From positions 744,001 to 808,000 of the forward strand of contig NZ_CP107976.1 in assembly GCF_036099295.1 (NCBI RefSeq): a DNA stretch of 64,000 nucleotides, read 5' to 3'. The stretch comes from Streptomyces sp. NBC_00358. GTDB lineage: Bacteria; Actinomycetota; Actinomycetes; Streptomycetales; Streptomycetaceae. The first letter of the stretch is position 1. Each line of letters starts with the position of its first letter. Shown here piece by piece: positions 17,949 through 26,484 of the stretch. A program made the position numbers and the translations under genes. The notes beneath the pieces were generated by a model, which ran no database searches, was not told where the DNA came from, and saw nothing but the letters and a program-made list of their open reading frames with translations.

Positions 17949-18491
17949 TCAGGGGCGGTTCAGACCCCACGTCTGCAAGGCGAAGGGCCGCCCCTTCTCC
18001 TCACCGGTGATCAGCGGCACGTCGAGCCGGCTGAATCCCGCCTTGGTGGCCACGCCGACGCTGGCGGTGTTCTCGGCCTCCAGTTCCAGGATCACCTGCT
18101 CCGCGCCGAGCTCCTCGAAGGCGTACGCGGCCATCACCCGTACCGCTCGCACCGCCAGCCCCTGGCCGCGGTGCGCCGGGCCGACCGCGTAGCCGAGCTC
18201 CGTGCCCTCGGGGGCACGCCGCAGCATCACCTCGCCGAGCGGTGCGCCGCCGTCGACGGTGATCGCGAGCAGAACGGCCGTGCCCTGCGCCCGCAGCTGC
18301 CGGTCCCGGTCCAGGCGGGCCCGGGCGGCCACTTCGTCGAACGGGGAGACGATCGGCGTCCAGTACGCGACGTCGGGGTGATCGAACAGCGCCGGCATCG
18401 CCGTCAGGTCCGCCTCCGTCCAGTCACGCAGGACGAGGCCCTCCCCTGCGAGCTCGATCCGCTCGGGAAAGGACGGCGTGCTGCTGCTCAT
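17949..18491 (-). CDS. GNAT-family N-acetyltransferase (RimJ/RimL-like)
   Basis: A 180-residue acetyltransferase. Typical segments are LVLRDWTEADLTAMPALFDH at the N terminus and the acetyl-CoA-binding motif A, ELGYAVGPAHRGQGLAVRAV, followed by LELEAENTASVGVATKAGFS. This layout matches the RimJ/RimL branch that acetylates protein N termini or small amines. Cytosolic. No operon partner. Confidence 0.9.
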   Translation of the reverse strand: MSSSTPSFPERIELAGEGLVLRDWTEADLTAMPALFDHPDVAYWTPIVSPFDEVAARARLDRDRQLRAQGTAVLLAITVDGGAPLGEVMLRRAPEGTELGYAVGPAHRGQGLAVRAVRVMAAYAFEELGAEQVILELEAENTASVGVATKAGFSRLDVPLITGEEKGRPFALQTWGLNRP

Positions 18492-18584
18492 GGTGCGGAA
18501 CCTCTCTGGCTTGTACAGGACGAGGAAGGATAACCGGGCGCGGGCAGCCTGATCACCTGCCGGTTCCCGCGCTCGTGATCGTCC

Positions 18585-19169
18585 TCAAGGGCGGGCCGAC
18601 CGCACGGCCAGCAGGAGCCCGCTCGCCCAGGCCATACGGACGGAGCGAAAATCCTCTCGTCCTTCCAGCTCGGCCAGGAGGCGCTCGACCGCGCCCGCGT
18701 GGTCCTCAGGCCAGTCGGGCCGCGGGTCGAGGTCGTCGATCACATATGTCCCGCCCACGGCAACGAGCGCCAAGGCCCGTTCCAGGTGGGCGAACTTGCC
18801 GGGCCAGGTGTCCGCGAACACCAGGTCGAACGGCTCCCCGTCATAGTCCTGCAGCCACGCGCCGGCGTCTCCGGCCACGAAGGTCACCCGCGGATCGGAC
18901 ACGAACTGCTCACGGGCGACCTTCTGCACGACCTCGTCCCGTTCGATGGTGACCAGACGAGAAGCGCTGTCCATCCCACTGAGCAGCCACGCGGTGCCCT
19001 CGCCCACTCCCGTACCGAGTTCGAGGATGCGGCCGGCGGGACAGGCGGTCGCCAGGACGGCCAGCAGGCTGCCGGTTCGCTCCTCGCTGGACCTGGTGAA
19101 ATCCGCCTTGCGCGCCGCGGCACGCAGGGTCGGCAGTGAAACCGGGAATCGGCTCGGGATGTCGTCCAT
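18585..19169 (-). CDS. O-methyltransferase-like SAM-dependent enzyme
   Basis: A 194-residue enzyme. SAM motif I is ILELGTGVGEGTAWLL, followed by LVTIERDEV, VTFVAGDAGAWL and FDLVFADTWPGKFAHLE; the order and the DxxPGK-like element recall family 3 (catechol/caffeoyl-CoA) O-methyltransferases. The frame is open to 19457 but the upstream part encodes a lysine/phenylalanine repeat from the 9-bp DNA repeat. The ATG at 19169 with GGAGG upstream is the real start. Confidence 0.85.
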   Translation of the reverse strand: MDDIPSRFPVSLPTLRAAARKADFTRSSEERTGSLLAVLATACPAGRILELGTGVGEGTAWLLSGMDSASRLVTIERDEVVQKVAREQFVSDPRVTFVAGDAGAWLQDYDGEPFDLVFADTWPGKFAHLERALALVAVGGTYVIDDLDPRPDWPEDHAGAVERLLAELEGREDFRSVRMAWASGLLLAVRSARP

Positions 19170-19364
19170 CCGGGGATCCTCCAGTCCGAACGCCCGCCCC
19201 GCAACACGCTTTGCGGTCCTTTCAGCGCCGTTATCCGGCCGGTTCACGGCACTACGAGATTTCCGCCGGAGTCCGGCGCCGGTTCCGAAGCTCGTCGGCG
19301 GCGCGGGCTCGGCGAGATGCCCCGCGCGGATCACACCGTTCGAGGCACACTCGAAATTCCGAAC

Positions 19365-19400
19365 CTTACGGAACTTACGGAACTTGCGGAACTTACGGGA
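19365..19400. repeat. 9-bp tandem repeat, four units
   Basis: Four consecutive units of CTTACGGAA (19365-19373, 19374-19382, 19383-19391, 19392-19400), the third and fourth with one mismatch each, in the divergent region between the methyltransferase and gpsA-like genes. Confidence 0.85.
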
Positions 19401-19469
19401 CAGCGCTGACGCCGCCGATAAGATGCCCGAGGTGGTCCGCCGCCCCCTGGCAGGCACAAGCCCGAGCCC

Positions 19470-19517
19470 GGTCCGGGTCCGGGTCCAGGTCCAGGTCTAG
19501 GTCCAGGTCCAGGTCCA
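19470..19517. repeat. Hexanucleotide GGTCCR repeat, eight units
   Basis: Eight consecutive hexamers: two GGTCCG, then GGTCCA units with one GGTCTA. The tract ends 31 bp before the GTG start of the gpsA-like gene, so copy-number change would alter its promoter or leader. Confidence 0.88.
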
Positions 19518-19548
19518 GCAAGTTGACCGCCGAGTGAGAGGACCGCCA

Positions 19549-20562
19549 GTGAGCCAGCAGGGTTCCGTCCGTGCGGCCGTGTTCTCGGCCGGGTCCTGGG
19601 GGACCGCCGTCGCCAAGATCCTGGCCGATGCCGGCAGCAGCGTCGTCGTCCACGCCCGCCGCGGCGAGATCGCCGAAGCGATCAACACCGTTCACCGCAA
19701 CCCCGGTTACTTTCCGGACGTGGAGCTGCCGGCCTCCCTGACCGCCACGACCGACCCGGCCGCCGCGCTGGACGGCGCGGACCATCTCGTGTTGTCCATC
19801 CCCGCGCAGTCCCTGCGGAGCAGCCTCGCAGCGTGGGCACCGCACATCGGGCCCGACACCATGATCGTGTCCCTGATGAAGGGCATCGAGCTGGGCAGCG
19901 GAGAACGGGCGAGCCAGGTCATCGCCGAGGTGACCGGCGTGAGCGCGGACCGGGTCGCGGTGCTGTCGGGCCCCAACCTGGCCCGCGAGATCATGGACGG
20001 CCGACCCGCGGCCGCGACCGTCGCCTGCTCCGACGAGAACGCCGCCCGCCGCTTCCAACAGGCCTGTCACACCCCCTACTTCCGTCCCTACACCAGTACC
20101 GACGTGACCGGTTGCGAGCTCGGCGGCGCGGTGAAGAACGTCATCGCCCTGGCCGTCGGCATCGCCTCCGGCCGGGGCCTGGGCGACAACGCCTCGGCCA
20201 TGCTCATCACGCGTGGCCTGGCCGAGACCACTCGGTTGGCTGTCGCCCTGGGCGCCGACCCGGCCACCCTCGCCGGGTTGGCCGGGCTCGGCGACCTGAC
20301 GGCGACGTGCACGTCCCCGCTGTCCCGCAACCGAACGTTCGGCACCCACCTCGGTCGCGGCCTGAGCGTCGAGCAGGCCACCGCCGCCACCCGTCGGACG
20401 ACCGAGGGCGTCAAGTCCGCCGAATCGATCCTCGCCCTGGCCCACACCCACGGCGTGGAAATGCCGATCACGGAAGTCGTCTCCGCACTGCTGCTGGAGA
20501 AGGTCACCCTCGACCAGGCCGCGGCCGCGCTGATGCAACGACCGCCCGGAACCGAGCACTGA
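19549..20562 (+). CDS. gpsA: Glycerol-3-phosphate dehydrogenase [NAD(P)+], GpsA-type
   Basis: A 337-residue dehydrogenase that interconverts dihydroxyacetone phosphate and sn-glycerol-3-phosphate for phospholipid synthesis. The Rossmann motif is [19 protein letters not shown] (family consensus GxGSWGTA; Gly to Ser at the first position). The catalytic Lys lies in [13 protein letters not shown], and the C-terminal substrate region includes [15 protein letters not shown] and [20 protein letters not shown] start at GTG 19549 because AGAGGA precedes it by six bases. Streptomycetes often carry two gpsA copies; as this one has no phospholipid-gene context, it may be the accessory copy. Confidence 0.9.
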   Translation: MSQQGSVRAAVFSAGSWGTAVAKILADAGSSVVVHARRGEIAEAINTVHRNPGYFPDVELPASLTATTDPAAALDGADHLVLSIPAQSLRSSLAAWAPHIGPDTMIVSLMKGIELGSGERASQVIAEVTGVSADRVAVLSGPNLAREIMDGRPAAATVACSDENAARRFQQACHTPYFRPYTSTDVTGCELGGAVKNVIALAVGIASGRGLGDNASAMLITRGLAETTRLAVALGADPATLAGLAGLGDLTATCTSPLSRNRTFGTHLGRGLSVEQATAATRRTTEGVKSAESILALAHTHGVEMPITEVVSALLLEKVTLDQAAAALMQRPPGTEH

Positions 20563-20680
20563 CCGCAGGCACCCGGTCTCGCGAGGCCGCCCGCGGCGCC
20601 GCTGCCCGATGGAGTTCCCAGGTTGCGGCGCATGCTCGACGGCGTCGGCCGGCCACGTCGGGGACACGGCTCCCTCCGGT

Positions 20681-20998
20681 CTACAGAGCGTGGTGCAGCC
20701 AGCGCTGGAGCACGTCGTTGACGTCCGCCGGCAGTGCGCTGATCTGATCGATGACCGCACGGTCTTCGGGCATCGGGGGGATGCCGGCGGCGGTGAGGGT
20801 CGCATGCAGGTCGAGGCGCCGCCGGTCCTGCGGGTCGAGGGTGTATCCGAGGCGGTGGGCGGGGTTGGGCGGCGGCAGGAGGAAGTCGATGTCGTCGCCG
20901 AGCTGCGCCGGAGCCGGCCAGGCGCCGCCTCGGGGGTTTACGGCATAGGGGTCGACGAAGGCGCAGGAACTGAGGCTCTCGTTGCTCCAAGGGGTCAT
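20681..20998 (-). CDS. Hypothetical protein
   Basis: A 105-residue soluble protein, rich in proline and acidic residues (GDDIDFLLPPPNPAHRLGYT), ending in ADVNDVLQRWLHHAL. The ATG at 20998 has a GAGGAGACAG ribosome site, which argues for the start over the longer frame to 21085. Convergent with gpsA. No family recognised and no membrane segment. Confidence 0.6.
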   Translation of the reverse strand: MTPWSNESLSSCAFVDPYAVNPRGGAWPAPAQLGDDIDFLLPPPNPAHRLGYTLDPQDRRRLDLHATLTAAGIPPMPEDRAVIDQISALPADVNDVLQRWLHHAL

Positions 20999-21479
20999 CT
21001 CTGTCTCCTCACCGGAAGAAATGCGAACTACCGGTCCAGAGGTGCGCGCGGGCCCCTTCGGTTGCGCAGGCGACCCCGACTTCACGCTGACGGAGCCTTC
21101 GGCGGCTGATCACCTCGTGTGACCAGCAGACGACAACGCTGCGCCGAAGCTGTGACTTCCGGGACGAACCGTTCACCACAAAGGCTCGGCCAGGTGCTGG
21201 AGTTGAGGGAGTTCGCGATGCCGCCACAAGGCGAACCTCAGCCACGTGCCGGCCTTCCGACCCCAAGTCCCTTTTGACGCCGAACCCCGACGCGGCGCCA
21301 CCGGCCGCACGCCCAAGCAGGACGACGAAGCTCCCAGGATCGGTCCGCCGCACACCCGCAGGGCACGCTGTCCAGGCCATGGAAATCAAGCGCCGCCACA
21401 CTCACCGCAAGACCGGCAAGGTAGAGACGAAGACCGTCCCGGCCCATCGATCAAGCCGGAAATGCAGTGCGGGCTTTGG
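20999..21479. other. 480-bp gap without a supported gene
   Basis: Open frames exist on both strands but none has a ribosome site or recognisable family. A plus-strand frame contains the lysine-rich peptide RRHTHRKTGKVETKTVPAH, which might be a relic. Confidence 0.4.
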
Positions 21480-22406
21480 TCACGGGATGAGGGTGATCCG
21501 GTCGCCGGTGTCGGTACGCCAGGCTTGTTCGACTTCTTTGAGAGGCACGGCCTTCGAACGGACATCGAACTCGCCCTTGGCGATGGCGTGGACGAGTTTG
21601 GGCAGCTCCTTCAGCCAATCCCGGCCGGGGACCGAGCCGATACCGCTTCCGACGATCTGCAGTCGTGCTGCCCGCAGAGCGGCCGAGGGGATCGGGGAAG
21701 TGGGCCCGGCTACAGACCCGATCTGGAGCCAGGTGATCGGGTCGGAACGCTCCTTACGGGCAGTGATCATGTCGACGATGCCGACCGCGGCCGGCTCGCC
21801 CCACAGATAGTCGATGACCACGTCGACGTTCGCGGCCTCGGCGAGCCGGTCGAGTGGGAGCACCTCGTCCGCACCAAGCGAACGAAGAGCCTCAAGGGCG
21901 GCGGCGTTGCGGCCGGCGCCGATGACATGGGCGGCGCCGAACCTCTTGGCCACCTGGACGGCCATGCGCCCGGCATTGCCGGTGGCGCCGAGGATGAGCA
22001 CGCTCTGGCCTCGCTTGAAGTCGACGCGGCGGCGCAGCGCCACCCAGGAGGACATGGCGGGATTCATCGCTGCGGCAACGATCACCGGGTCGACACGCTT
22101 GGGCAGCACGATGCTGCGGTCAGCGTCAATGACCGTGCACTCGGCCAGAGTCCCCAGGGATGTCACGTCGAGGATCGCGTACCGAAGGCGGCCGTCAGGT
22201 CCCCGGACGACGCCGTCGATCCCAGGGATCAGTGGGAGTTCGCCGGTGCTGGTGTAGTGCGAGCCGTCCGATTGGGAGCGCACTCGGGGGTGGAGACCGG
22301 CGGCAAGGACGTCGACGACGACCTCGTTCTTCCCGCGAGCGACGGGGTCGGAGAACTGCTCGTAGCGTGGCGGGGCGCCAAAGGAGTGGACTACTGCGGC
22401 ATACAT
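21480..22406 (-). CDS. Medium-chain quinone oxidoreductase-like enzyme
   Basis: A 308-residue MDR-superfamily protein. The GroES-like N-terminal half lacks the zinc ligands of alcohol dehydrogenases, and the nucleotide-binding motif is VLILGATGNAGRMAVQVAKRFGA, as in NADPH:quinone reductases. The ATG at 22406 is preferred over the frame opening at 22439 because GGAG precedes it and the longer version would start inside the operator. It is divergent from a MarR regulator and probably controlled by it, suggesting response to an electrophile or quinone. Confidence 0.88.
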   Translation of the reverse strand: MYAAVVHSFGAPPRYEQFSDPVARGKNEVVVDVLAAGLHPRVRSQSDGSHYTSTGELPLIPGIDGVVRGPDGRLRYAILDVTSLGTLAECTVIDADRSIVLPKRVDPVIVAAAMNPAMSSWVALRRRVDFKRGQSVLILGATGNAGRMAVQVAKRFGAAHVIGAGRNAAALEALRSLGADEVLPLDRLAEAANVDVVIDYLWGEPAAVGIVDMITARKERSDPITWLQIGSVAGPTSPIPSAALRAARLQIVGSGIGSVPGRDWLKELPKLVHAIAKGEFDVRSKAVPLKEVEQAWRTDTGDRITLIP

Positions 22407-22425
22407 GCGAGGACTCCACACTGAT

Positions 22426-22474
22426 TTAGTTGGTGGCACGTACTACTCGCAATGTAGTTTGTGCCACCAACTAA
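22426..22474. promoter_or_regulatory. 49-bp near-perfect dyad, probable MarR operator
   Basis: Outer arms TTAGTTGGTGGCAC (22426-22439) and GTGCCACCAACTAA (22461-22474) are exact reverse complements over 14 bp. Inside, ACTAC (22442-22446) and GTAGT (22454-22458) continue the symmetry, so 19 of 21 positions per arm match around a 7-bp centre. It lies between the divergent oxidoreductase and MarR starts (20 bp from each). Confidence 0.75.
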
Positions 22475-22493
22475 TGCAAGCTAAGATGCCCCC

Positions 22494-22970
22494 ATGGCCT
22501 CCGATCCTCAACCACCCACAGCGGCCGTAGACGATGCCCCTCTCAACACGGTGGACGCCCTCGTGCAGCTGTCCTTCGCGGTGCACCGGATCCTGGGTGA
22601 AGTAGGCGCCGAGCGCGGACTTTCGGTCATCCAGGTCCGGCTGCTGGGGGTACTGCGGGATCGCACTGCCGGCATGCTCGAACTGGCCACAGTCCTCGGC
22701 CTCGACAAGTCCTCGATGACAGGCCTGGTCGCCCGCGCGGAGAAGCGCGGCCTGCTGAGACGCTCACCGTCTCCGCATGACGGCCGCGCGGTCCTGGTCT
22801 CCCTGACCGACGACGGCAAAGACCTCACGGACTGGGGCACCGCCGAGATCGGCAGGCGCATCTCGGCACTTACCGATGGACTCACACTCTCCGAGCGGGC
22901 GCGGATCACCGAGCTGGCGTCGGCCGTTGTGCAAGCGCAGCGGTCAAGTGCGTCTACATGGCCGTCATGA
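22494..22970 (+). CDS. MarR-family transcriptional regulator
   Basis: A 158-residue regulator. DNA-binding region: MLELATVLGLDKSSMTGLVA followed by RAEKRGLLRRSPSPHDGRAV. The dimerisation helices flank this. Divergent from the quinone oxidoreductase-like gene with a long dyad between them; likely an autoregulator that is released by a small-molecule ligand. Confidence 0.92.
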   Translation: MASDPQPPTAAVDDAPLNTVDALVQLSFAVHRILGEVGAERGLSVIQVRLLGVLRDRTAGMLELATVLGLDKSSMTGLVARAEKRGLLRRSPSPHDGRAVLVSLTDDGKDLTDWGTAEIGRRISALTDGLTLSERARITELASAVVQAQRSSASTWPS

Positions 22971-23208
22971 GCCTGGATCCGACGGGGCAGGGCCGCAAAC
23001 GCCGGCCCCAGGGAAGATGGCACGCGAACGCGACCCCTGTCCGTGATCAAAGGCTTCGAGAACCTTGATCGTCAGAAGTCGCGTCTCTCGTCGCCGAACC
23101 GGGCGAACCGACCACGGCGGCGCGCACGCCGGAGATCAGTCATCTCGCAGACTGAGAACGCATCAGCCCTGTGCTCAGGGGCCCCTCCAGCGAGGCAAAA
23201 GGTTCCGT

Positions 23209-24363
23209 TCAAGCCCGGCGGATGCCCTGGAGCATCCTGCTGATGACTGCCGCGGCCTGGTCGGGGTGTCCTTCGAGCCATGCGGTGAGGTGTGCTCGGA
23301 CGGCCTCCGCGACCTGGGAGCGTACGGTGTCACCGCCCAGAAAGCCGCGCGTGGCGCCGTGGAACTCGGGGCTGTCCAGTCTGACGGACACGACCGCTGT
23401 CAGGCCCTCGCTGATCCGGTCGGCGTCGAAGTCGTCGTCCGTCAGCGTCAGTTGCCGGTGGGCTCGGGCGTAAGCGGTCATCGCGGCCGCCACACCGTCA
23501 CGGAAGCCGGCCGCGTGGGTGCCGCCGTCGGGGGTGGACCTACCGTTGGCGAACGTCCGGATCCGCTCCTCACGGGAGTCGCTCCAGCGGAAGGCCACCT
23601 CCAGCGTCCCCGCCATCCTCGGATCCTCCCGCTCGAAGGCGATGACGTCCAAGTGAACGGGCACCGCTGCCGGTTCTTCGAGGAAGGTGACGAAGTCCCG
23701 CGTCCCACGCGGGAATCTGAACCGCTCGGCCCGTGGGCCACCCTGAGGCCGCTCGTCCGTCAGCGACACATCAAGGCCCCGGTTCAGGAAGGCCAGTTCC
23801 CTGAACCGTTCCGCCAGCACGGCGAACGAGCACTTCGCCGTTCCGAAGATGTCGATGTCGGGCCAGAAGGTGATGGTGGTCCCGCTTCCGGTCGCCGGCC
23901 CGGCCACGGTGGGCGGGGTGAGTGAGGCGCCGCGTACGTATTCCTGAACCCAGCGGACGCCGTCGCGCCGTACCTCCGCCTTCAGACGACTCGAGAGGGC
24001 GGTGGTGACACAAGGCCCCACCGCCAGAGCGCTCATGGCCGCTTCGTGACGGCCGCCGTGCCGCGCCCCGGCCTGGAACCGGGTCAGCAACGCTTCGAGT
24101 CCGGGGCCAGCGGCGTCCGCATCGACCCCTACGGGGATTCCCGGCCCGTCGTCGGTCACGCGCACGCCGCCGTCGGACATGAGGGCAATGTCGACGACGC
24201 CGGCGCGGCCCGCCAGCGCCTCGTTCACGGGCCGACCCGCGACCTCGAACACCAGCTGGTGCAGGCCCCGTTCAGTGGTCGAGCCGATGTACATCCCGGG
24301 CCGCTTCCGGACGGCTTCCGGCCATTCCAGCACCTGGATGTGGGCAGCGTCGTACTCGGTCAT
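23209..24363 (-). CDS. GyrB-like ATPase-domain paralogue with degenerate ATP site
   Basis: A 384-residue protein that aligns along its whole length with the ATPase and transducer domains of GyrB (RPGMYIGSTTERGLHQLVFE at the start, VRVTDDGPGIPVGV, TITFWPDIDIFGT, FANGRSTPDGGTHAAGF, EGLTAVVSVRL) and stops before the TOPRIM domain. Several ATPase elements are lost: the catalytic Glu40 remains, but the Mg-binding Asn of DNxxDEA is Arg44 (AGRPVNEA), the GLHGVG lid motif around residues 107-118 is SALAVG, and the QTK-loop Lys is missing (HGATRGF). It therefore looks like a non-catalytic or altered GyrB paralogue. ATG at 24363 with GGAGGGGA upstream. Confidence 0.85.
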   Translation of the reverse strand: MTEYDAAHIQVLEWPEAVRKRPGMYIGSTTERGLHQLVFEVAGRPVNEALAGRAGVVDIALMSDGGVRVTDDGPGIPVGVDADAAGPGLEALLTRFQAGARHGGRHEAAMSALAVGPCVTTALSSRLKAEVRRDGVRWVQEYVRGASLTPPTVAGPATGSGTTITFWPDIDIFGTAKCSFAVLAERFRELAFLNRGLDVSLTDERPQGGPRAERFRFPRGTRDFVTFLEEPAAVPVHLDVIAFEREDPRMAGTLEVAFRWSDSREERIRTFANGRSTPDGGTHAAGFRDGVAAAMTAYARAHRQLTLTDDDFDADRISEGLTAVVSVRLDSPEFHGATRGFLGGDTVRSQVAEAVRAHLTAWLEGHPDQAAAVISRMLQGIRRA

Positions 24364-24680
24364 GGAGTCCCCTCCGAGGGTGTCCAGCAGTGCCCTCAGG
24401 TTACGCAGATTTCGGCAAAACGCCAGGTCAGAGGCTGTTGGCCGACGTCGTGCGCGAGTAGGTGACGGCCTGCGCGGGGGTGGTCGGTCCAGGGGGCCGG
24501 AACGGCGGTGACAGCACGGACGGGGGCCCGCCGAAGGTGCGTACGAACCCGTTCCCGGCGGCCCTCGGGTCCCCAATTCCGACAGGCGGCGAACTGCCCG
24601 CGTTGCTCACCGGAGGGTGACCTCGCGCGGCGCTTCGAATCCTCGCCGCGCGATCGGCGACGCCTACTCGCCTGCCGTCG

Positions 24681-24782
24681 CTGGCCGTTGATGCCCTGAG
24701 CGAGCATCCAACGGACAGCGTCACGCAGACGAACGATGTCGGGAAAGTCGGCCTGGGTGGCGAGACGGAAGTGCAGGTCGTC
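24681..24782 (-). pseudogene. N-terminal remnant of a GNAT acetyltransferase
   Basis: The minus strand encodes DDLHFRLATQADFPDIVRLR followed by DAVRWMLAQGINGQ, which matches the N-terminal helix of GNAT acetyltransferases (RxATxxDxxxIxxLxxxxxRWMxxxGI). It has no start codon in frame: a putative start (ATGAAGATCACGGTG) lies just upstream but is followed by a stop and is out of frame by one base. No downstream acetyl-CoA motif is present. The remaining gap 24364-24814 holds no other gene. Confidence 0.65.
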
Positions 24783-24814
24783 ACACCGTGATCTTCATAC
24801 GGAAGCGAGCCGCC

Positions 24815-25834
24815 TCAGCCGTTCGTGCCCTGCCAGCGGATGGCGGCGGCGCCCGCGAAGTCGCCCGCGTGGGCGAACCCGCCCAGCACCACAAGGTCGC
24901 CGTCCTTCACCTGGCCCGCGCGGATCGCGTGGTCCAGGGTGATCGGGATCGCGGCCCCGAAGAGGTTCCCGTACTGGTCGAAGGTGTTCAGGTGCCGTTC
25001 GGGAGGCAGTTGCAGTGCCTCCCGCCAGTTCCGCAGGAAGGTGCGGTTCGGCTGGTTGGTGACGAGGACGTCGATGTCGGCGGTGGCGACGCCGAGCCGC
25101 CCGCACAGGTCCGAGATCACCTCCGGGACGAGGCGGTTGCCGCGCGCCAGAACCTTGGCGACACTCGCGTCGGTGAACCCGATCCTCAGCTGGGACTCCC
25201 CCGGCTCCCAGTACTTGCGGCCGTCGTCGACCGCCACGGTCATGTCGCCTGCGTGGTCCCCGACATGACGGGTCTCCACGTCGAGGACCGGGGTGCCCGC
25301 CGATGTCGTCACCCAGCCCACGCCACAGCCGTCGCCCGGGATCGCCGCCTGGGCGAGCCTGCGCACCTCGGACTGGGTGAACCACTGCCCCGCCGCGCTC
25401 TGCGCGTTGCAGATCAGAGCGGTCTTCGCGTCGGTCGTGGCGAGGATCTGCCGGGCCAGCTTCAGCATGTACACGAACGAGGCGCAGCCGGCGTTGGCCA
25501 CGTCGACGAGCCATTCCGGGTTCAGGCCGAGTCTGCGCGCCACCTCGGTGCCGGCTCCGACGAACGGAAGGTCCGGTAGTTGGCTGTGCACCAGCAGCAC
25601 GTCGACGCCACGGATCTCGTCCCTGCCGTGCCGTTCGATCAGGGGCTGGACGGCGCGTTCGATCATGTCCGCGTTGGTCTCGTCCGCCGCGACGTGGTGC
25701 CGTGACGGCGGAACCTTGAACATGGGGTGACTGCGGAGCTTGTCCTCCGCTCCGGGGTACTCGGTGTAGAACTCGGCGGGGACCGGTTCGCCGGGGAGGT
25801 AGCTCGCGACGTCGGTGAGGCTGACCGTGGTCAC
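24815..25834 (-). CDS. KAS III-like (FabH-fold) protein with His-to-Asn substitution
   Basis: A 339-residue thiolase-fold protein of the 3-oxoacyl-ACP synthase III family. Cys117 in VDVANAGCASFVYML is the predicted acyl-accepting nucleophile and Asn290 in FDQYGNLFGAA matches the FabH Asn. The His of the FabH motif (PHQAN) is replaced: the sequence is VTNQPNRTF, with Asn260 at that place, so normal decarboxylative condensation is doubtful. The GTG start at 25834 overlaps the stop of the SRPBCC gene (GTGA). Last gene of a four-gene operon with a ThDP enzyme, implying acyl transfer or condensation in a small natural-product pathway. Confidence 0.82.
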   Translation of the reverse strand: MTTVSLTDVASYLPGEPVPAEFYTEYPGAEDKLRSHPMFKVPPSRHHVAADETNADMIERAVQPLIERHGRDEIRGVDVLLVHSQLPDLPFVGAGTEVARRLGLNPEWLVDVANAGCASFVYMLKLARQILATTDAKTALICNAQSAAGQWFTQSEVRRLAQAAIPGDGCGVGWVTTSAGTPVLDVETRHVGDHAGDMTVAVDDGRKYWEPGESQLRIGFTDASVAKVLARGNRLVPEVISDLCGRLGVATADIDVLVTNQPNRTFLRNWREALQLPPERHLNTFDQYGNLFGAAIPITLDHAIRAGQVKDGDLVVLGGFAHAGDFAGAAAIRWQGTNG

Positions 25835-26484
25835 TGTGCCACCGCCCTCGCGGGAGCCACGCTGACCGGAAGTCCGTTGCGGTGGCGGTGTTCCAGGATC
25901 GCCTTGAGGTTGTTCATCTCCACGGTGTGCCCCGCATAGAAGAGGTCCCAGTAGTCGCCCACCCAGGGCCTGTCGGGACGGGGAGCCAGGCCGGGGTGCG
26001 GGTTCTCGTCGTAGTAGGGATGACGGCAGTTGGTCCAGGTGATCACCGATCCCGGCCTGTCGAGAACCCGGCGGGCCGGCACGACCCGCATCAGGTAGAT
26101 CATCCACAGCTTGTCGCCCTGGTCCCAGGAACAGTGGTAGTCCACGGTCATGGCCTCGGGGTTGGCGACCACCTCGCAGTAGATCCTGGTGTCGTCCTCC
26201 AGCCGGTCGTGGCCGACCCACAGCCCCGGTGTACCGGACGGGGCGAAGTCCCGCAGGCTGCAGGTCCACTCCTCCAAGTGGTGGCCCTGGCTGAGGTATT
26301 CGTAGGTCAGCTCCGGCGGGCAGTCGACGTACTCGTGGATGGTGCAGTACTGCCCGTACACCTGATGATGGGGGTAGACGGCGTGGGTGAGTTCCATGCA
26401 GTGGGCGGTCAGCTCGTCCCTGCCGGGGTTCTCGATCCGCATCAGGCCGGGGATGTCAGCCAGCGGTGACGACTCGTCGCTCAT
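25831..26484 (-). CDS. SRPBCC-fold protein
   Basis: A 217-residue protein resembling the START/Bet v1-like (SRPBCC) superfamily: CPPELTYEYLSQGHHLEEWTC near residue 55, then GLWVGHDRLEDDTRIYCEVV and TVDYHCSWDQGDKLWMIYLM as consecutive beta strands, with RPGSVITWTNCRH before the C-terminal helix. Such folds bind hydrophobic ligands and include polyketide cyclases and aromatases. The ATG at 26484 has AAGGAGA seven bases upstream and lies inside the 3' end of the ThDP gene. Catalytic role unproven. Confidence 0.7.
   Translation of the reverse strand: MSDESSPLADIPGLMRIENPGRDELTAHCMELTHAVYPHHQVYGQYCTIHEYVDCPPELTYEYLSQGHHLEEWTCSLRDFAPSGTPGLWVGHDRLEDDTRIYCEVVANPEAMTVDYHCSWDQGDKLWMIYLMRVVPARRVLDRPGSVITWTNCRHPYYDENPHPGLAPRPDRPWVGDYWDLFYAGHTVEMNNLKAILEHRHRNGLPVSVAPARAVAQ

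Noticed and set aside
21246..22424. A 392-residue plus-strand frame over the quinone oxidoreductase
   Set aside because: Antisense shadow; the opposite strand encodes a full MDR enzyme with cofactor motif.
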